Shown here one piece after another: positions 14,653 to 22,152 of a stretch of 35,066 bases of DNA. Under the pieces are notes generated by a model. The model did not search any database. It saw only the letters and a program-made list of their open reading frames with translations, and was not told where the DNA came from. This stretch comes from Acidobacteriota bacterium (GTDB lineage: Bacteria > Acidobacteriota > Vicinamibacteria > Vicinamibacterales > UBA2999): assembly GCA_016192845.1 (NCBI GenBank), contig JACPTI010000033.1, positions 1 through 35,066 of the forward strand. The letters are read 5' to 3'. Both the position numbers and the translations under genes were made by a program. Position 1 is the stretch's first letter, and each line of letters opens with the position of its first letter.

Positions 14653-14681
14653 CCCCGCCGCGTGGAGTGTGCGCGGTGGGG
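14653..14681. repeat. palindromic repeat, C-type (imperfect)
   Basis: CCCCGCCGCG (14653-14662) with CGCGGTGGGG (14672-14681); one mismatch. It lies between the small broken ORF and the DUF6152 start. Confidence 0.6.
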
Positions 14682-14700
14682 TGCCAAGGCCTGCCGACCG

Positions 14701-14920
14701 TTATCGCGGCGCCGGCTTCGGCACGTCCGGCATGTTGACGTACATGGTCTGGTACCTGACCGGCCGGCCGCGCTCGTCGATCCACCCGATCGACTCCCTG
14801 GTGCGAATAGAAATTTTCGACCCTCAGCTGCTGGGCCGCGCTGAAATCGACGCCCGGCCCGAAGCACGCGAGAACGGCAATTCCGATTCCGATCGACGAC
14901 CGAACCCCGGAATATCCCAC
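14701..14920 (-). pseudogene. small exported protein ORF with frameshift
   Basis: Reading from GTG 14920 on the minus strand gives a plausible signal peptide (SSIGIGIAVLACFGPG, then VDFSAAQQ). About 100 bases in, the frame that continues is poor, whereas the frame one base over reads RESIGWIDERGRPVRYQTMY and ends VPKPAPR at TAA 14701-14703, with the codon bias of real genes here. The total length, 220 bases, is one more than a multiple of three. I infer a gene of about 72 residues broken by a one-base indel near 14780-14820, or a sequencing error. It sits just upstream of the DUF6152 gene on the same strand. Family not recognised. Confidence 0.4.
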
Positions 14921-14931
14921 GCACCCTCCCG

Positions 14932-15125
14932 CCCGCACCCCACCGCGCAAGACCCCCGTCGTGGCCGATGACCGGCCGCATGATACACCGCCCGCACCCC
15001 ACCTCCACCCCACCGCGGACGCCCCGGGGTCCCCATCGCGCACGCCTGCGCGATGGGGTGGAGGTATGCGCGGTGGGGACCCCGGACCGCGCGGGCATGC
15101 GCGGTGGGGGTCCCGCGCCGGGCCG
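14932..15125. repeat. cluster of palindromic repeat units
   Basis: Several units of the palindrome family are packed here: CCCCACCGCGC near 14937, CCCCACCTCC/CCCCACCGCGG at 14997-15018, a perfect T-type palindrome at 15031-15058, and two CGCGGTGGGG half-units between 15070 and 15110. The cluster lies between the divergent small ORF/DUF6152 operon and the large haem protein gene. Confidence 0.7.
15031..15058. repeat. palindromic repeat, T-type
   Basis: CCCCATCGCGC (15031-15041) pairs perfectly with GCGCGATGGGG (15048-15058). The variable pair is T-A, compensating on both arms. Confidence 0.8.
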
Positions 15126-15136
15126 CACGGTTTCTG

Positions 15137-15166
15137 TTGACCAATCGGCCGTCCGGGTCGTATCGT
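15137..15166 (+). promoter_or_regulatory. promoter candidate of the haem/propeller gene at 15258
   Basis: TTGACC (15137-15142), 18-base spacer, TATCGT (15161-15166). The 5' leader would start near 15173 and would contain the A-type palindrome 15180-15208 upstream of AGGAGG. Confidence 0.45.
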
Positions 15167-15179
15167 CGCCGCTACCACA

Positions 15180-15208
15180 CCCCAACGCGCAAAGTCCGCG
15201 CGTTGGGG
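15180..15208. repeat. palindromic repeat, A-type, in probable 5' leader
   Basis: CCCCAACGCGC (15180-15190), loop AAAGTCC, GCGCGTTGGGG (15198-15208), perfect 11-bp stem. Confidence 0.85.
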
Positions 15209-15257
15209 GCCCTGCTATTGGCGTTCTGGGTTCCGGGTTCGACAGGAGGTCGAGCGT

Positions 15258-17426
15258 ATGACGAACAGAGCTGTGCCTCTGGCACTCGCGGCAGTCTGCC
15301 TCGGGATCTTCTGGGTTGCCATCCCGGTCGGAACAAGCGCTCTGCAGACCGGGGCGGCCGTATCCATCGACAATGACGATATCGGCGGCATGGTCACCGG
15401 GCTGCGCGGACCGGAGGCGGGTGTCTGGGTGATTGCCGAGACCACCGACCTCCCCACGCGCTTCAGCCGGACGGTCGTCACAGACGACCAGGGGCGCTTC
15501 GTCGTGCCCGACCTGCCGAAGGCGACCTACAACGTCTGGGTGCGCGGCTACGGGCTCGTCGATTCACCGAAAGTGCAGGCAGCGCCGGGTCGCATGCTGA
15601 ACCTGAGGGCGGTGCCTGCGCCGAATCCACGCGCCGCGGCCGATTACTACCCCGCCGGCTACTGGTACTCGCTGGCGCGCGTGCCCGACAAGAGCGAGTT
15701 TCCGGGCACCGGGCCGGACGGCAACGGCATCAACCCGAGCATGAAGACGCAGGCGGACTGGATCCGGATGATGAAGTCGGGCGGCTGTACGACCTGCCAC
15801 CAGCTCGGCACCAAGGGGACCCGCGAACTGCCGGCGTCGCTCGGCAAATTCGGCTCGTCAGCCGCTGCCTGGGAGCGCCGCGTGCAGTCCGGGCAGGCCG
15901 GCGGCCAGATGGACAACGGCATCACCAACATGGGGCGCCGCCGCGCGCTGGCGATGTTCGCGGATTGGACCGATCGCATCGCGGCCGGCGAGGTTCCGCC
16001 GGCGCCGCCGCGGCCGCAGGGCCAGGAGCGCAACGTCGTGATCACGCAGTGGGACTGGGCGGATCCGAAGGCGTACCTGCACGACCTGGTTTCGACCGAC
16101 CGGCGCAATCCCCGCATCAACGCGAACGGACCGGTCTACGGCGCGCTCGAGCTGAGCGCGGACTACCTCCCCGTGCTCGATCCGCGCAGCCATCGGCCCA
16201 GCCAGGTGAAGCTGACGGTGCGCGATCCGAACACGCCGCCGGCGTCGACGCCGAAAATGCCGCAGCCGTCGCCTTACTGGGGCGAAGAGGTGATCTGGAC
16301 GAGCCGGAACAACGTCCACAACCCGATGATGGACGAGCTCGGCCGCGTCTGGATCACGTCGGCGGTCCGTCCGGCCGCCAATCCTGACTTCTGCAAGGAG
16401 GGGTCGAACCATCCCTCGGCGAAGGCGTTTCCGATCGCCAACGCCGGACGGCACCTGGCCGTCTACGACCCGAAGACCCAGAAGCTGACGCACATCAGCA
16501 CCTGCTTCGGCACGCACCATCTGATGTTTGCCGAGGATGCCAACCGCACGCTCTGGACGAGCGGCGGCGGGCAGGTCGTCGGATGGCTGAACACGAAGAT
16601 GTTCGACGAGACGGGCGACGAGGTGAAGTCGCAGGGATGGACCGCGCTCATCCTCGACACGAACGACAACGGCCGGCGTGACGCGTATGTCGAGCCCGAT
16701 GCGCCGCTCGACCCGGCGAAGGACAAGCGCCTGGGCGGCGCTTTCTACGGCGTGTCGCCGGCGCCGGACGGGTCGGTCTGGGGCAGCGTCCTCGGTCTGC
16801 CGGGAGCCGTCGTACGGCTGAACCCGGGACCCAATCCGCCGGAAACGACGCTTGCCGAGGTGTACCAGCCGCCGTTTAACAACCCCAACGCGAAGGTCGA
16901 AGGCTACTCGCCGCGCGGCTTCGACATCGATCGCAACGGCGTCGCCTGGCTCGCGCTCGCCAGCGGCCATATGGCCAGCTTCGACCGCCGCAAGTGCCGC
17001 GGGCCGCTCAACGGGCCGAAGGCCACCGGCCAGCACTGCCCCGAGGGCTGGACGCTCTATCCGGAGCCGCTGCCGCAGTTCAAGGGCGTGACCGATTCAG
17101 GCAGCGTCGAGGCGAGCTACTTTACGTGGGTCGATCAATTCGACACGCTCGGCCTTGGACGGAACGTGCCGATCAACACCGGCAACGCCGCCGAAGGGCT
17201 CCTCGTGCTGAAGGACGGCAAATGGGTCGTGCTCCGCGTGCCGTACCCGACCGGGTTCTACACGAAGTGGCTCGACGGCCGCATCGACGATCCCAACGCC
17301 GGCTGGAAGGGGCGTGGGCTCTGGACGACGGTCAGCACGCGCACGCCGTTCCACATGGAGACCGGTCCGGGAACGACGAGCAAGGTGGTGAAGTTCCAGC
17401 TTCGCCCCAATCCGCTGGCGAAGTAG
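15258..17426 (+). CDS. exported carboxypeptidase-regulatory-like / c-haem / propeller fusion protein
   Basis: A 722-residue exported protein. Residues 1-29 are a signal peptide. Residues about 40-120 form a carboxypeptidase-regulatory-like beta domain (GPEAGVWVIAETTDL, TVVTDDQGRFVVPDLP, TYNVWVRGYGL). CTTCH at 177-181 is a c-type haem attachment site, followed by a helical region (MGRRRALAMFADWTDRI). From about residue 280 to the end come propeller-like strands with D-x-G-x-V/A-W motifs (MDELGRVWITSA, PDGSVWGSVLG, IDRNGVAWLALASG). The organisation matches proteins I know from Acidobacteriota annotations, without assigned function. ATG 15258 follows AGGAGG. A similar fusion is encoded at 17757-19469 on the other strand. 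A periplasmic haem-dependent lyase or dehydrogenase is a guess. Confidence 0.83.
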   Translation: MTNRAVPLALAAVCLGIFWVAIPVGTSALQTGAAVSIDNDDIGGMVTGLRGPEAGVWVIAETTDLPTRFSRTVVTDDQGRFVVPDLPKATYNVWVRGYGLVDSPKVQAAPGRMLNLRAVPAPNPRAAADYYPAGYWYSLARVPDKSEFPGTGPDGNGINPSMKTQADWIRMMKSGGCTTCHQLGTKGTRELPASLGKFGSSAAAWERRVQSGQAGGQMDNGITNMGRRRALAMFADWTDRIAAGEVPPAPPRPQGQERNVVITQWDWADPKAYLHDLVSTDRRNPRINANGPVYGALELSADYLPVLDPRSHRPSQVKLTVRDPNTPPASTPKMPQPSPYWGEEVIWTSRNNVHNPMMDELGRVWITSAVRPAANPDFCKEGSNHPSAKAFPIANAGRHLAVYDPKTQKLTHISTCFGTHHLMFAEDANRTLWTSGGGQVVGWLNTKMFDETGDEVKSQGWTALILDTNDNGRRDAYVEPDAPLDPAKDKRLGGAFYGVSPAPDGSVWGSVLGLPGAVVRLNPGPNPPETTLAEVYQPPFNNPNAKVEGYSPRGFDIDRNGVAWLALASGHMASFDRRKCRGPLNGPKATGQHCPEGWTLYPEPLPQFKGVTDSGSVEASYFTWVDQFDTLGLGRNVPINTGNAAEGLLVLKDGKWVVLRVPYPTGFYTKWLDGRIDDPNAGWKGRGLWTTVSTRTPFHMETGPGTTSKVVKFQLRPNPLAK

Positions 17427-17439
17427 TCTGCGAATCGTG

Positions 17440-17467
17440 CCCGAGGGGCGCCTGGGTGCCCCTCGGG
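17440..17467. terminator. hairpin after the haem/propeller gene
   Basis: CCCGAGGGGC (17440-17449) pairs perfectly with GCCCCTCGGG (17458-17467), 8-base loop, 14 bases after the TAG stop. There is no T-tract, so it is a terminator candidate of the factor-dependent or GC-hairpin kind. Confidence 0.5.
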
Positions 17468-17494
17468 CTGATCGCCCTGTGCTACCGTACTCTT

Positions 17495-17734
17495 ATGCGT
17501 CAGACTCTGCTCGAAAGAATCGTGGAGGAACGCGTCGGCCAGACGCTCGTGGGTACGGTCAGCGTGCCCGTGGATCGTGTGGCGGAGGAGATCGCGCGCG
17601 AGGCCCTCGCGGATGAGACGTTCCGTCGGACAATACGAGAGCTCGTGCGCGTCCGCTCACAGGAGCTGTTAGACAACCTGCTGCGCGACGGGTCACGCAA
17701 ACCTCGGCGTTCGCCTCGGCGACAGAGTCGCTGA
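17495..17734 (+). CDS. small helical protein of unknown function
   Basis: A 79-residue hydrophilic, charged protein that I do not recognise. It is predicted largely helical (LLERIVEERVG, VDRVAEEIAREALAD, FRRTIRELVRVRSQELLD) with an Arg-rich tail (RKPRRSPRRQSR) that could touch nucleic acid. No signal peptide or membrane segment. ATG 17495 has no ribosome binding site; TACCGTACT just upstream could hold a -10, so a leaderless message is possible. It is convergent with the second haem/propeller gene, ending 22 bases from it. The amphipathic pattern and GC-rich third codon positions favour a real gene. Confidence 0.5.
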   Translation: MRQTLLERIVEERVGQTLVGTVSVPVDRVAEEIAREALADETFRRTIRELVRVRSQELLDNLLRDGSRKPRRSPRRQSR

Positions 17735-17756
17735 AGACGACGGGCAGCGCCCTTGG

Positions 17757-19469
17757 CTAGTTCGCCATCTCCACCTTCACCATCTTGGCCGGCGGGCGGT
17801 ACACGGGAATCCACACCGTCGGGCGATCCGCCGTGTCATCCACGGTCAGGTCGCGGATTTCATACGGCTCCGGCATCAGGAATTCCGTGGACGCGCCGGT
17901 TCGCGCGTCTAGTCGGTAGATCCGGCCAGTGTTGAAGTCGTTTGTCCAGACGATCTGGTGCCGGTCGTCGACCGCCAGACTGTACGGCGAGGGGAACGGC
18001 GGTGTGTACGGCTGATGGCCCGGGATGATCGGGTACTCCCTGATCTCGCGGGTATCCGGGTCGAACATCGCGATACGTCCCGCCCAGTAGAGCGTCACCC
18101 ACGCGCGGCCGCGCGCATCGAGCTCGCCGCGGCGCGGCCCCGAGCCAGGCGTTGGCACCTGGTAGGCCGAGAACTGGCCGGTCTGCGGATCGAACACGCC
18201 CATCTTGCCGAGCCGCCACAGGTTCATGATCGAGCGGCCCCCCGCATCCGTCTCCATGTCGTACGTGTCGTCGTCTGTGCCGGGCGGCACGTCGTAGTGC
18301 TTCACGTCGCCCGTCTTCATGTCGAGCGCGTGCAGGCCCTTGTCGAGAAACCAGACACGACCGGTGGGATCGATGCCGAACATGTTGCTCCCCGCGGCCC
18401 ATGGCGTGAACTCCTGCGTGCGCGGGTTGAAGCGCACGGTGCCGCCGCCCATCCCGATGATGACGTTGCCGTCGGGATCCCAGGCGATATCGTGCGCGCC
18501 GCCGCCCGGATTGCCGGCCCGGCGCTGCGCCGCCGCAATCGCGCCGCCCTCCTCGCGTCCCATTCCCGACAGCAGGGTGTACGGGAACTCCTTCACCTCG
18601 CCGGTGCGCCGGTCGAGACGTCCGAGCGTAAACGTGAAGTGATCGGTGTAGTAGGCGTACGGGCTCTTCGAATCCAGCAGGATGTCGTGCGGCCACGCGA
18701 ACCGGCGATCGCCGCGCAGGATGTTGAGGTCGCGATGGCCGGCGCGCGGAATGCCGTATTCGGTGACGACCAGCATCGAGGCAGTGTCGCCCGTGGGCCG
18801 CGGGCGCAGCCGGAACGGAAGCGGGTCGGCGGCGCCGGGTCCGCGAATCGACGCGAGATACTCGGCGAGCGGCTCCACATATTTCTTCTGGCCGAAGGCA
18901 CGCGTGCCGGGCGTCTCGCGCGACACCGCGCGCTCCCCCGCCATCCGCCGGATGATCTGGATCCATTCATCCTTCGTGCGGCCGGTCCGAAGGGCAAACT
19001 GCAGTGAGTGGCAGTTGTCGCACTGAATGACCAGGTGCTTCTGTTCATCGGTCCCGGGAAGCCCCGCGACGATCTCTGCTGCGGTGGCGTCGGGCAGCGT
19101 CGGCTGGCGCGACCGCAGCGTGAAGTCGACCCGCGTCGTCTTCCCGGCGGCCAGCGTCGCGTCTTGCGTGGCTCGCTCGAAATCCGGAAGTTCGACCGTA
19201 ACCGAGTGCGAACCGGGAGAGAGCGCAGACCAGCCTGGGAACGAATACTCGCCGCGGCTGTCGGTGTAGACGTTCACCGCAATCGTGCTGTTCTCACGGT
19301 GAGCCCGGACCGGTACCCCGGCGAGCGCCTGTCCGCCGGCGGCAACCACCTTCCCGGCGAGCAGCGGCTCTCCCGCAGCCTGCGGTGAACGCTGCCCGTA
19401 GACGCCCGCGAGTCCAACCATGAGGAGGGTCACCAACGCGTACCGGGGAACGCCGGATACCGTCACCAT
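17757..19469 (-). CDS. exported carboxypeptidase-regulatory-like / c-haem / Vgb-like propeller fusion protein
   Basis: A 570-residue exported protein with the same domain order as the product of 15258-17426 but a more compact form. Signal peptide about 1-25. Residues 36-118: carboxypeptidase-regulatory-like domain (LAGKVVAAGGQALAGVPV, NVYTDSRGEYSFPGW). CDNCH at 150-154 binds c-type haem, followed by a helical cytochrome-like part (EWIQIIRRMAGER, EPLAEYLASIRG). From about 215 on, a propeller resembling streptogramin B lyase (Vgb): HDIAWDPDGNVIIGMGGG, FGIDPTGRVWFLDKG, ELDARGRAWVTLYWAG, DTREIREYPI, YSLAVDDRHQIVWTNDFNTG. Vgb is a Mg-dependent C-O lyase; whether activity is retained cannot be told. 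ATG 19469 follows AAGGAGG and a good promoter lies at 19494-19522. Confidence 0.85.
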   Translation of the reverse strand: MVTVSGVPRYALVTLLMVGLAGVYGQRSPQAAGEPLLAGKVVAAGGQALAGVPVRAHRENSTIAVNVYTDSRGEYSFPGWSALSPGSHSVTVELPDFERATQDATLAAGKTTRVDFTLRSRQPTLPDATAAEIVAGLPGTDEQKHLVIQCDNCHSLQFALRTGRTKDEWIQIIRRMAGERAVSRETPGTRAFGQKKYVEPLAEYLASIRGPGAADPLPFRLRPRPTGDTASMLVVTEYGIPRAGHRDLNILRGDRRFAWPHDILLDSKSPYAYYTDHFTFTLGRLDRRTGEVKEFPYTLLSGMGREEGGAIAAAQRRAGNPGGGAHDIAWDPDGNVIIGMGGGTVRFNPRTQEFTPWAAGSNMFGIDPTGRVWFLDKGLHALDMKTGDVKHYDVPPGTDDDTYDMETDAGGRSIMNLWRLGKMGVFDPQTGQFSAYQVPTPGSGPRRGELDARGRAWVTLYWAGRIAMFDPDTREIREYPIIPGHQPYTPPFPSPYSLAVDDRHQIVWTNDFNTGRIYRLDARTGASTEFLMPEPYEIRDLTVDDTADRPTVWIPVYRPPAKMVKVEMAN

Positions 19470-19493
19470 CGCCGACCTCCTTGGTTGCCGAGG

Positions 19494-19522
19494 ATTCTAC
19501 GCCCGGAGCTGCTCCAACACAA
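19494..19522 (-). promoter_or_regulatory. promoter of the Vgb-like haem protein gene
   Basis: Minus strand TTGTGT (19522-19517), 17-base spacer, TAGAAT (19499-19494); start expected near 19487, then AAGGAGG and ATG 19469. Confidence 0.6.
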
Positions 19523-19618
19523 TATGCCGTCGCCGTCTGGGTTCCGGGGCGCCGGGGGCGCACGTCTCGCGCGATCCCTGCCAACGTGAGGTCCGATCGG
19601 GTCGGCGAGGGGTGTTCC

Positions 19619-19639
19619 CAATGTTACAATGTGCAATAT
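19619..19639 (+). promoter_or_regulatory. promoter/operator of toxin-antitoxin operon
   Basis: TACAAT (19625-19630) stands 8 bases ahead of ATG 19638, so the message is probably leaderless. CAATGT (19619), CAATGT (19627) and CAATAT (19634) repeat with 8- and 7-base steps over the -10 and start codon, as expected for an operator bound by a ribbon-helix-helix antitoxin. Confidence 0.55.
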
Positions 19640-19877
19640 GAAAACTATTGCCATCACCATGGACGAGGATATGCTCGCGAGGCTCGACCGCCTCGTCCGC
19701 CCGGGTGACGCACAAGGCACGAACCGCTCGCGGATCATTCGGACCGCCGTGCGCGAGTACGTCGCGCGCCTGGAGCGACAGATCGAGGATGAGCGTGAGG
19801 CCGCCGTCGTGCGCCGTCACCGCAGCCGCCTGGCCCGGCAGGCGGCGGCGCTCGTCCGGCAGCAGGCGAAGCCGTGA
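19638..19877 (+). CDS. ribbon-helix-helix (CopG-type) antitoxin
   Basis: A 79-residue protein. The N terminus MKTIAITMDEDMLARLDRLV followed by TNRSRIIRTAVREYVARLE is the classic beta-strand/helix/helix of CopG-type DNA-binding proteins; the C-terminal half is a charged helix (EDEREAAVVRRHRSRLARQ) that would bind the toxin. It should neutralise the MazF-type toxin encoded next and repress the operon. The start at 19638 is preferred over the in-frame ATG at 19629 because that ATG overlaps the -10 box. The stop overlaps the toxin start (GTGA). Confidence 0.87.
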   Translation: MKTIAITMDEDMLARLDRLVRPGDAQGTNRSRIIRTAVREYVARLERQIEDEREAAVVRRHRSRLARQAAALVRQQAKP

Positions 19878-20206
19878 AGTGGGGGGAGATCTATCGCACG
19901 CGCGACAAAGTCGCCGAACGGGGCCACAAACCGGGCTTTTACGTCGTCGTGTCGCGGGATTTCGTCGCCGGCAACGACGACATCTCCACGGTGATCTGCG
20001 CGCCGGTGTACGGAGAGGTGCTCGGCCTCCGCACCGAGGTGGTCATCGATGCGGCTGACGGCGTGCCGCATGCGAGCGCGATTCGCTGCGATTTCCTCAC
20101 CTTGATGTTCAAGAGCAGGCTCACCGGCTTCATCGCCACGCTGTCAGACGAGAAGAAGGCCTCCCTGAAGGAGGCGCTGGCGGCCGCGCTTCAGATCGCG
20201 TCCTGA
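19874..20206 (+). CDS. MazF/PemK-family toxin, mRNA endoribonuclease
   Basis: A 110-residue protein of the MazF/PemK family, whose members cleave mRNA at specific short sequences. WGEIYR at the N terminus, KPGFYVVVSRDF around 19-30, STVICAPVYG around 39-48, and the DGVPHASAIRCDFLTLM region around 67-83 followed by a C-terminal helix match the family. The catalytic Arg/Ser-Thr pair of MazF is represented by SRD and DFLT. Start is GTG 19874, overlapping the antitoxin stop by four bases, typical of a type II toxin-antitoxin pair. The length is normal, so it looks intact. Confidence 0.87.
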   Translation: MKWGEIYRTRDKVAERGHKPGFYVVVSRDFVAGNDDISTVICAPVYGEVLGLRTEVVIDAADGVPHASAIRCDFLTLMFKSRLTGFIATLSDEKKASLKEALAAALQIAS

Positions 20207-20216
20207 GCACATCGCC

Positions 20217-20310
20217 GGTCCGGCCGAGGCCGGACACTACGTACAGCGCCAGGTCCGGCCGAGGCCGGACACTACGTACGTCGTACGTGGCGTCCGGCTT
20301 CAGCCGGACC
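20217..20310. repeat. GTCCGGC/TACGTA palindromic units, three copies
   Basis: Two direct units, GGTCCGGCCGAGGCCGGACA followed by CTACGTAC (20217-20244 and 20252-20280), and one inverted unit, CGTACGTGGCGTCCGGCTTC followed by AGCCGGACC (20282-20310). The second and third form a large hairpin centred near 20281. Same family as the arms at 6673 and 6858. They separate the toxin gene from the convergent metallo-beta-lactamase-fold gene. Confidence 0.85.
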
Positions 20311-20320
20311 TCGCCGTCGG

Positions 20321-21835
20321 TCAGTTCGTCTTGTTCACGAACCCGACGAACTGCGCCATCGGCGCGGGATTCCCGTGAATCCCGACGATCGTCGCGACGT
20401 CGAGCTTCAGCCGCTGGAGATTCCGCTGGAACGCACGGTTGTTGGCGTTCGGCGCGGCCGCCGCCGGGTTGTAGAGGTCGGCCTGCACCACGATCTTCTC
20501 GCGCGGGATGTAGGCGATCAGCATGCCCGCCGCATGCGGCAGCCCCTGGATGTTGTAGAGCTCCACGACGCGCGACCCGTCGGTCAGCACGTATTTCTCG
20601 CGCACCGTCTCGAAGATATAGCCTTCCGACCACTCTTCCGGCGGATACAGCGCGAAACGGTCCGGCTGCAGCAGCCACGGGCGCGCGCGCAGCACTTCCT
20701 GGTAGTAGGGGCGGTTGGCTTCGTGGGTCACGACGGTGGCGCCTTCGTGCACGTAGGTCCGGATGCCGCCCAGGTGGTCCCAGTGGTGGTGCGTGTTCAC
20801 GACGAACCGGATCGGCTTGTTCGGGATCAGCCTGTAGACCTCGCCGATGACCGCCAGCGACCGTTCCTCGTTGAGCGGCGCCTCGATCACCACGACGTGG
20901 TCGTTGAAATCCACGGCCACGCTGTTGTGGCTGCCGCCGGCCAGCAGATAGAGGCCCTCTCCGAGCTTCTGCGTCTGGACGCGCACCGGCTCGGGCTTCG
21001 CGGTCCGGACGGGCTCCGGCACGGCGACAGCGGCGTTCGGCACGTTGAGGCGCACGTCGGAGATCGTCTCGAGCCCGAAGGCATGATCCCCGCCGCTCAC
21101 GTTCGGCTGATGCCCGCCGTCGTCGAAGTCCTGGTGCTGGTGGAAGCGCGGCACCTGGACGCCGTTGACGGCCCGGTAGTTCGTGTACACGTTCTCGTAG
21201 TACAGGTCGCCGACGACCGGGTTGGGAATCCAGGTCTGCACCCGATGCACGAGGCTCTGCGCGTTGATCGTGCCGTTGATGCGGTATTTGCCGAGCGCGA
21301 CGAACGAGACGACGTGGACGCGCTGGCCGTACTCGTTGCGCGTGACGACCGTCGGGTTGGCGCCCGGCACCATCGCGCCTTTCAGGAAGCCGTACGGGGT
21401 GGTCAGGATCTCGATCTGCCGCAGCTCCGCGGCGCCCGGCTGCGCCACCGGCTGCCCCTGGGCGTTCAGCGTCCACGCGGAATTGCCGCTGACGAAGTTG
21501 ACCACCTTCTGCGGGGTCAGGAACGGGAACCCCGCGCCGCCGCCTTGGGTCGGATTGTTCCCCTGTGCCCGGACGTACTCCTCTCGCGACGACATCGTGT
21601 CGAAATCGATCGTCCGCGTGTAGCTCGTCAGGTCCACGCGCGGCCAGTCCCGATCCGGTGCGAAGTTCTGCCCGACCATGCCCTGCCATCCGGTGCCGGT
21701 GTACTGGATGGACCGCATGTTCTCCACGCCCATCGCCTTCGCGGCCGCCTGCAGGACGGAGCGCGCATCCTGCGCCGGCACCGACGCTGCCATCAGCGCC
21801 GCGAGGGTCAATGACAGCCAGAGTCGCATTGCCAT
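20321..21835 (-). CDS. secreted metallo-beta-lactamase-fold hydrolase with long N-terminal domain
   Basis: A 504-residue exported protein. The signal peptide is MAMRLWLSLTLAALMAASVP with cleavage near AQ. Residues about 25-325 are a beta-rich region seen in outer-membrane lipoprotein-sorting-like sequences (RSIQYTGTGWQGMVG, EILTTPYGFLKGA, YENVYTNYRAVNGVQVP). The C-terminal third is the hydrolase: LLAGGSHNSVAVDFNDHVVV, then THHHWDHLGG at 348-357 (the HxHxDH zinc motif), LPHAAGM and GIHGNPAP as further metal-binding positions. The substrate is unknown. Start ATG 21835 lies 4 bases from AAGGAGG and ATG 21829 lies 10 bases from it; either is possible. No partner gene on this strand nearby; convergent with the toxin operon across the repeat cluster. 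Confidence 0.87.
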   Translation of the reverse strand: MAMRLWLSLTLAALMAASVPAQDARSVLQAAAKAMGVENMRSIQYTGTGWQGMVGQNFAPDRDWPRVDLTSYTRTIDFDTMSSREEYVRAQGNNPTQGGGAGFPFLTPQKVVNFVSGNSAWTLNAQGQPVAQPGAAELRQIEILTTPYGFLKGAMVPGANPTVVTRNEYGQRVHVVSFVALGKYRINGTINAQSLVHRVQTWIPNPVVGDLYYENVYTNYRAVNGVQVPRFHQHQDFDDGGHQPNVSGGDHAFGLETISDVRLNVPNAAVAVPEPVRTAKPEPVRVQTQKLGEGLYLLAGGSHNSVAVDFNDHVVVIEAPLNEERSLAVIGEVYRLIPNKPIRFVVNTHHHWDHLGGIRTYVHEGATVVTHEANRPYYQEVLRARPWLLQPDRFALYPPEEWSEGYIFETVREKYVLTDGSRVVELYNIQGLPHAAGMLIAYIPREKIVVQADLYNPAAAAPNANNRAFQRNLQRLKLDVATIVGIHGNPAPMAQFVGFVNKTN

Positions 21836-22152
21836 GATTCCTCCTTCGCGTCTTGTCAGTTCGCCGGCACGAGGCGAGCCGGGCGCGCCACACCTTGTCC
21901 ATCCCCCCTTTCGCCGAGGAGGGCGACGACCTCGTATGGACCGAGGCGCACCTGTGGGGCCAGGGCCACAGTGCGGGCATTCTAGACGAACTGCGCTGTT
22001 CGTGTTCGGGTTTCGATAAATTGGCACGCCCGGCAGGGCGGCAGCCAGACAGGCGGGGCCCGTTCGGCGACCTCACCCGTGTCGCTCGACGCGAGCGGGC
22101 GCGACGCCCCGGACTTCGGTAGCATCGTAGACCACGCGATGGGGGGAGTCTC
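21836..22152. other. divergent intergenic region
   Basis: No supported gene. It separates the metallo-beta-lactamase-fold gene from the site-2 protease gene. TAGCAT near 22120 may be a weak -10 for the latter, CGCTCG/CGAGCG makes a small stem near 22083-22097, and GGGGGGAG before 22153 is a ribosome binding site. Confidence 0.5.

Noticed and set aside
17749..17768. GCCCTTGGCTAG next to the Vgb-like gene as a third copy of the hairpin element
   Set aside because: Only about 17 bases resemble the element end, with mismatches, and the match runs into coding sequence; probably chance.
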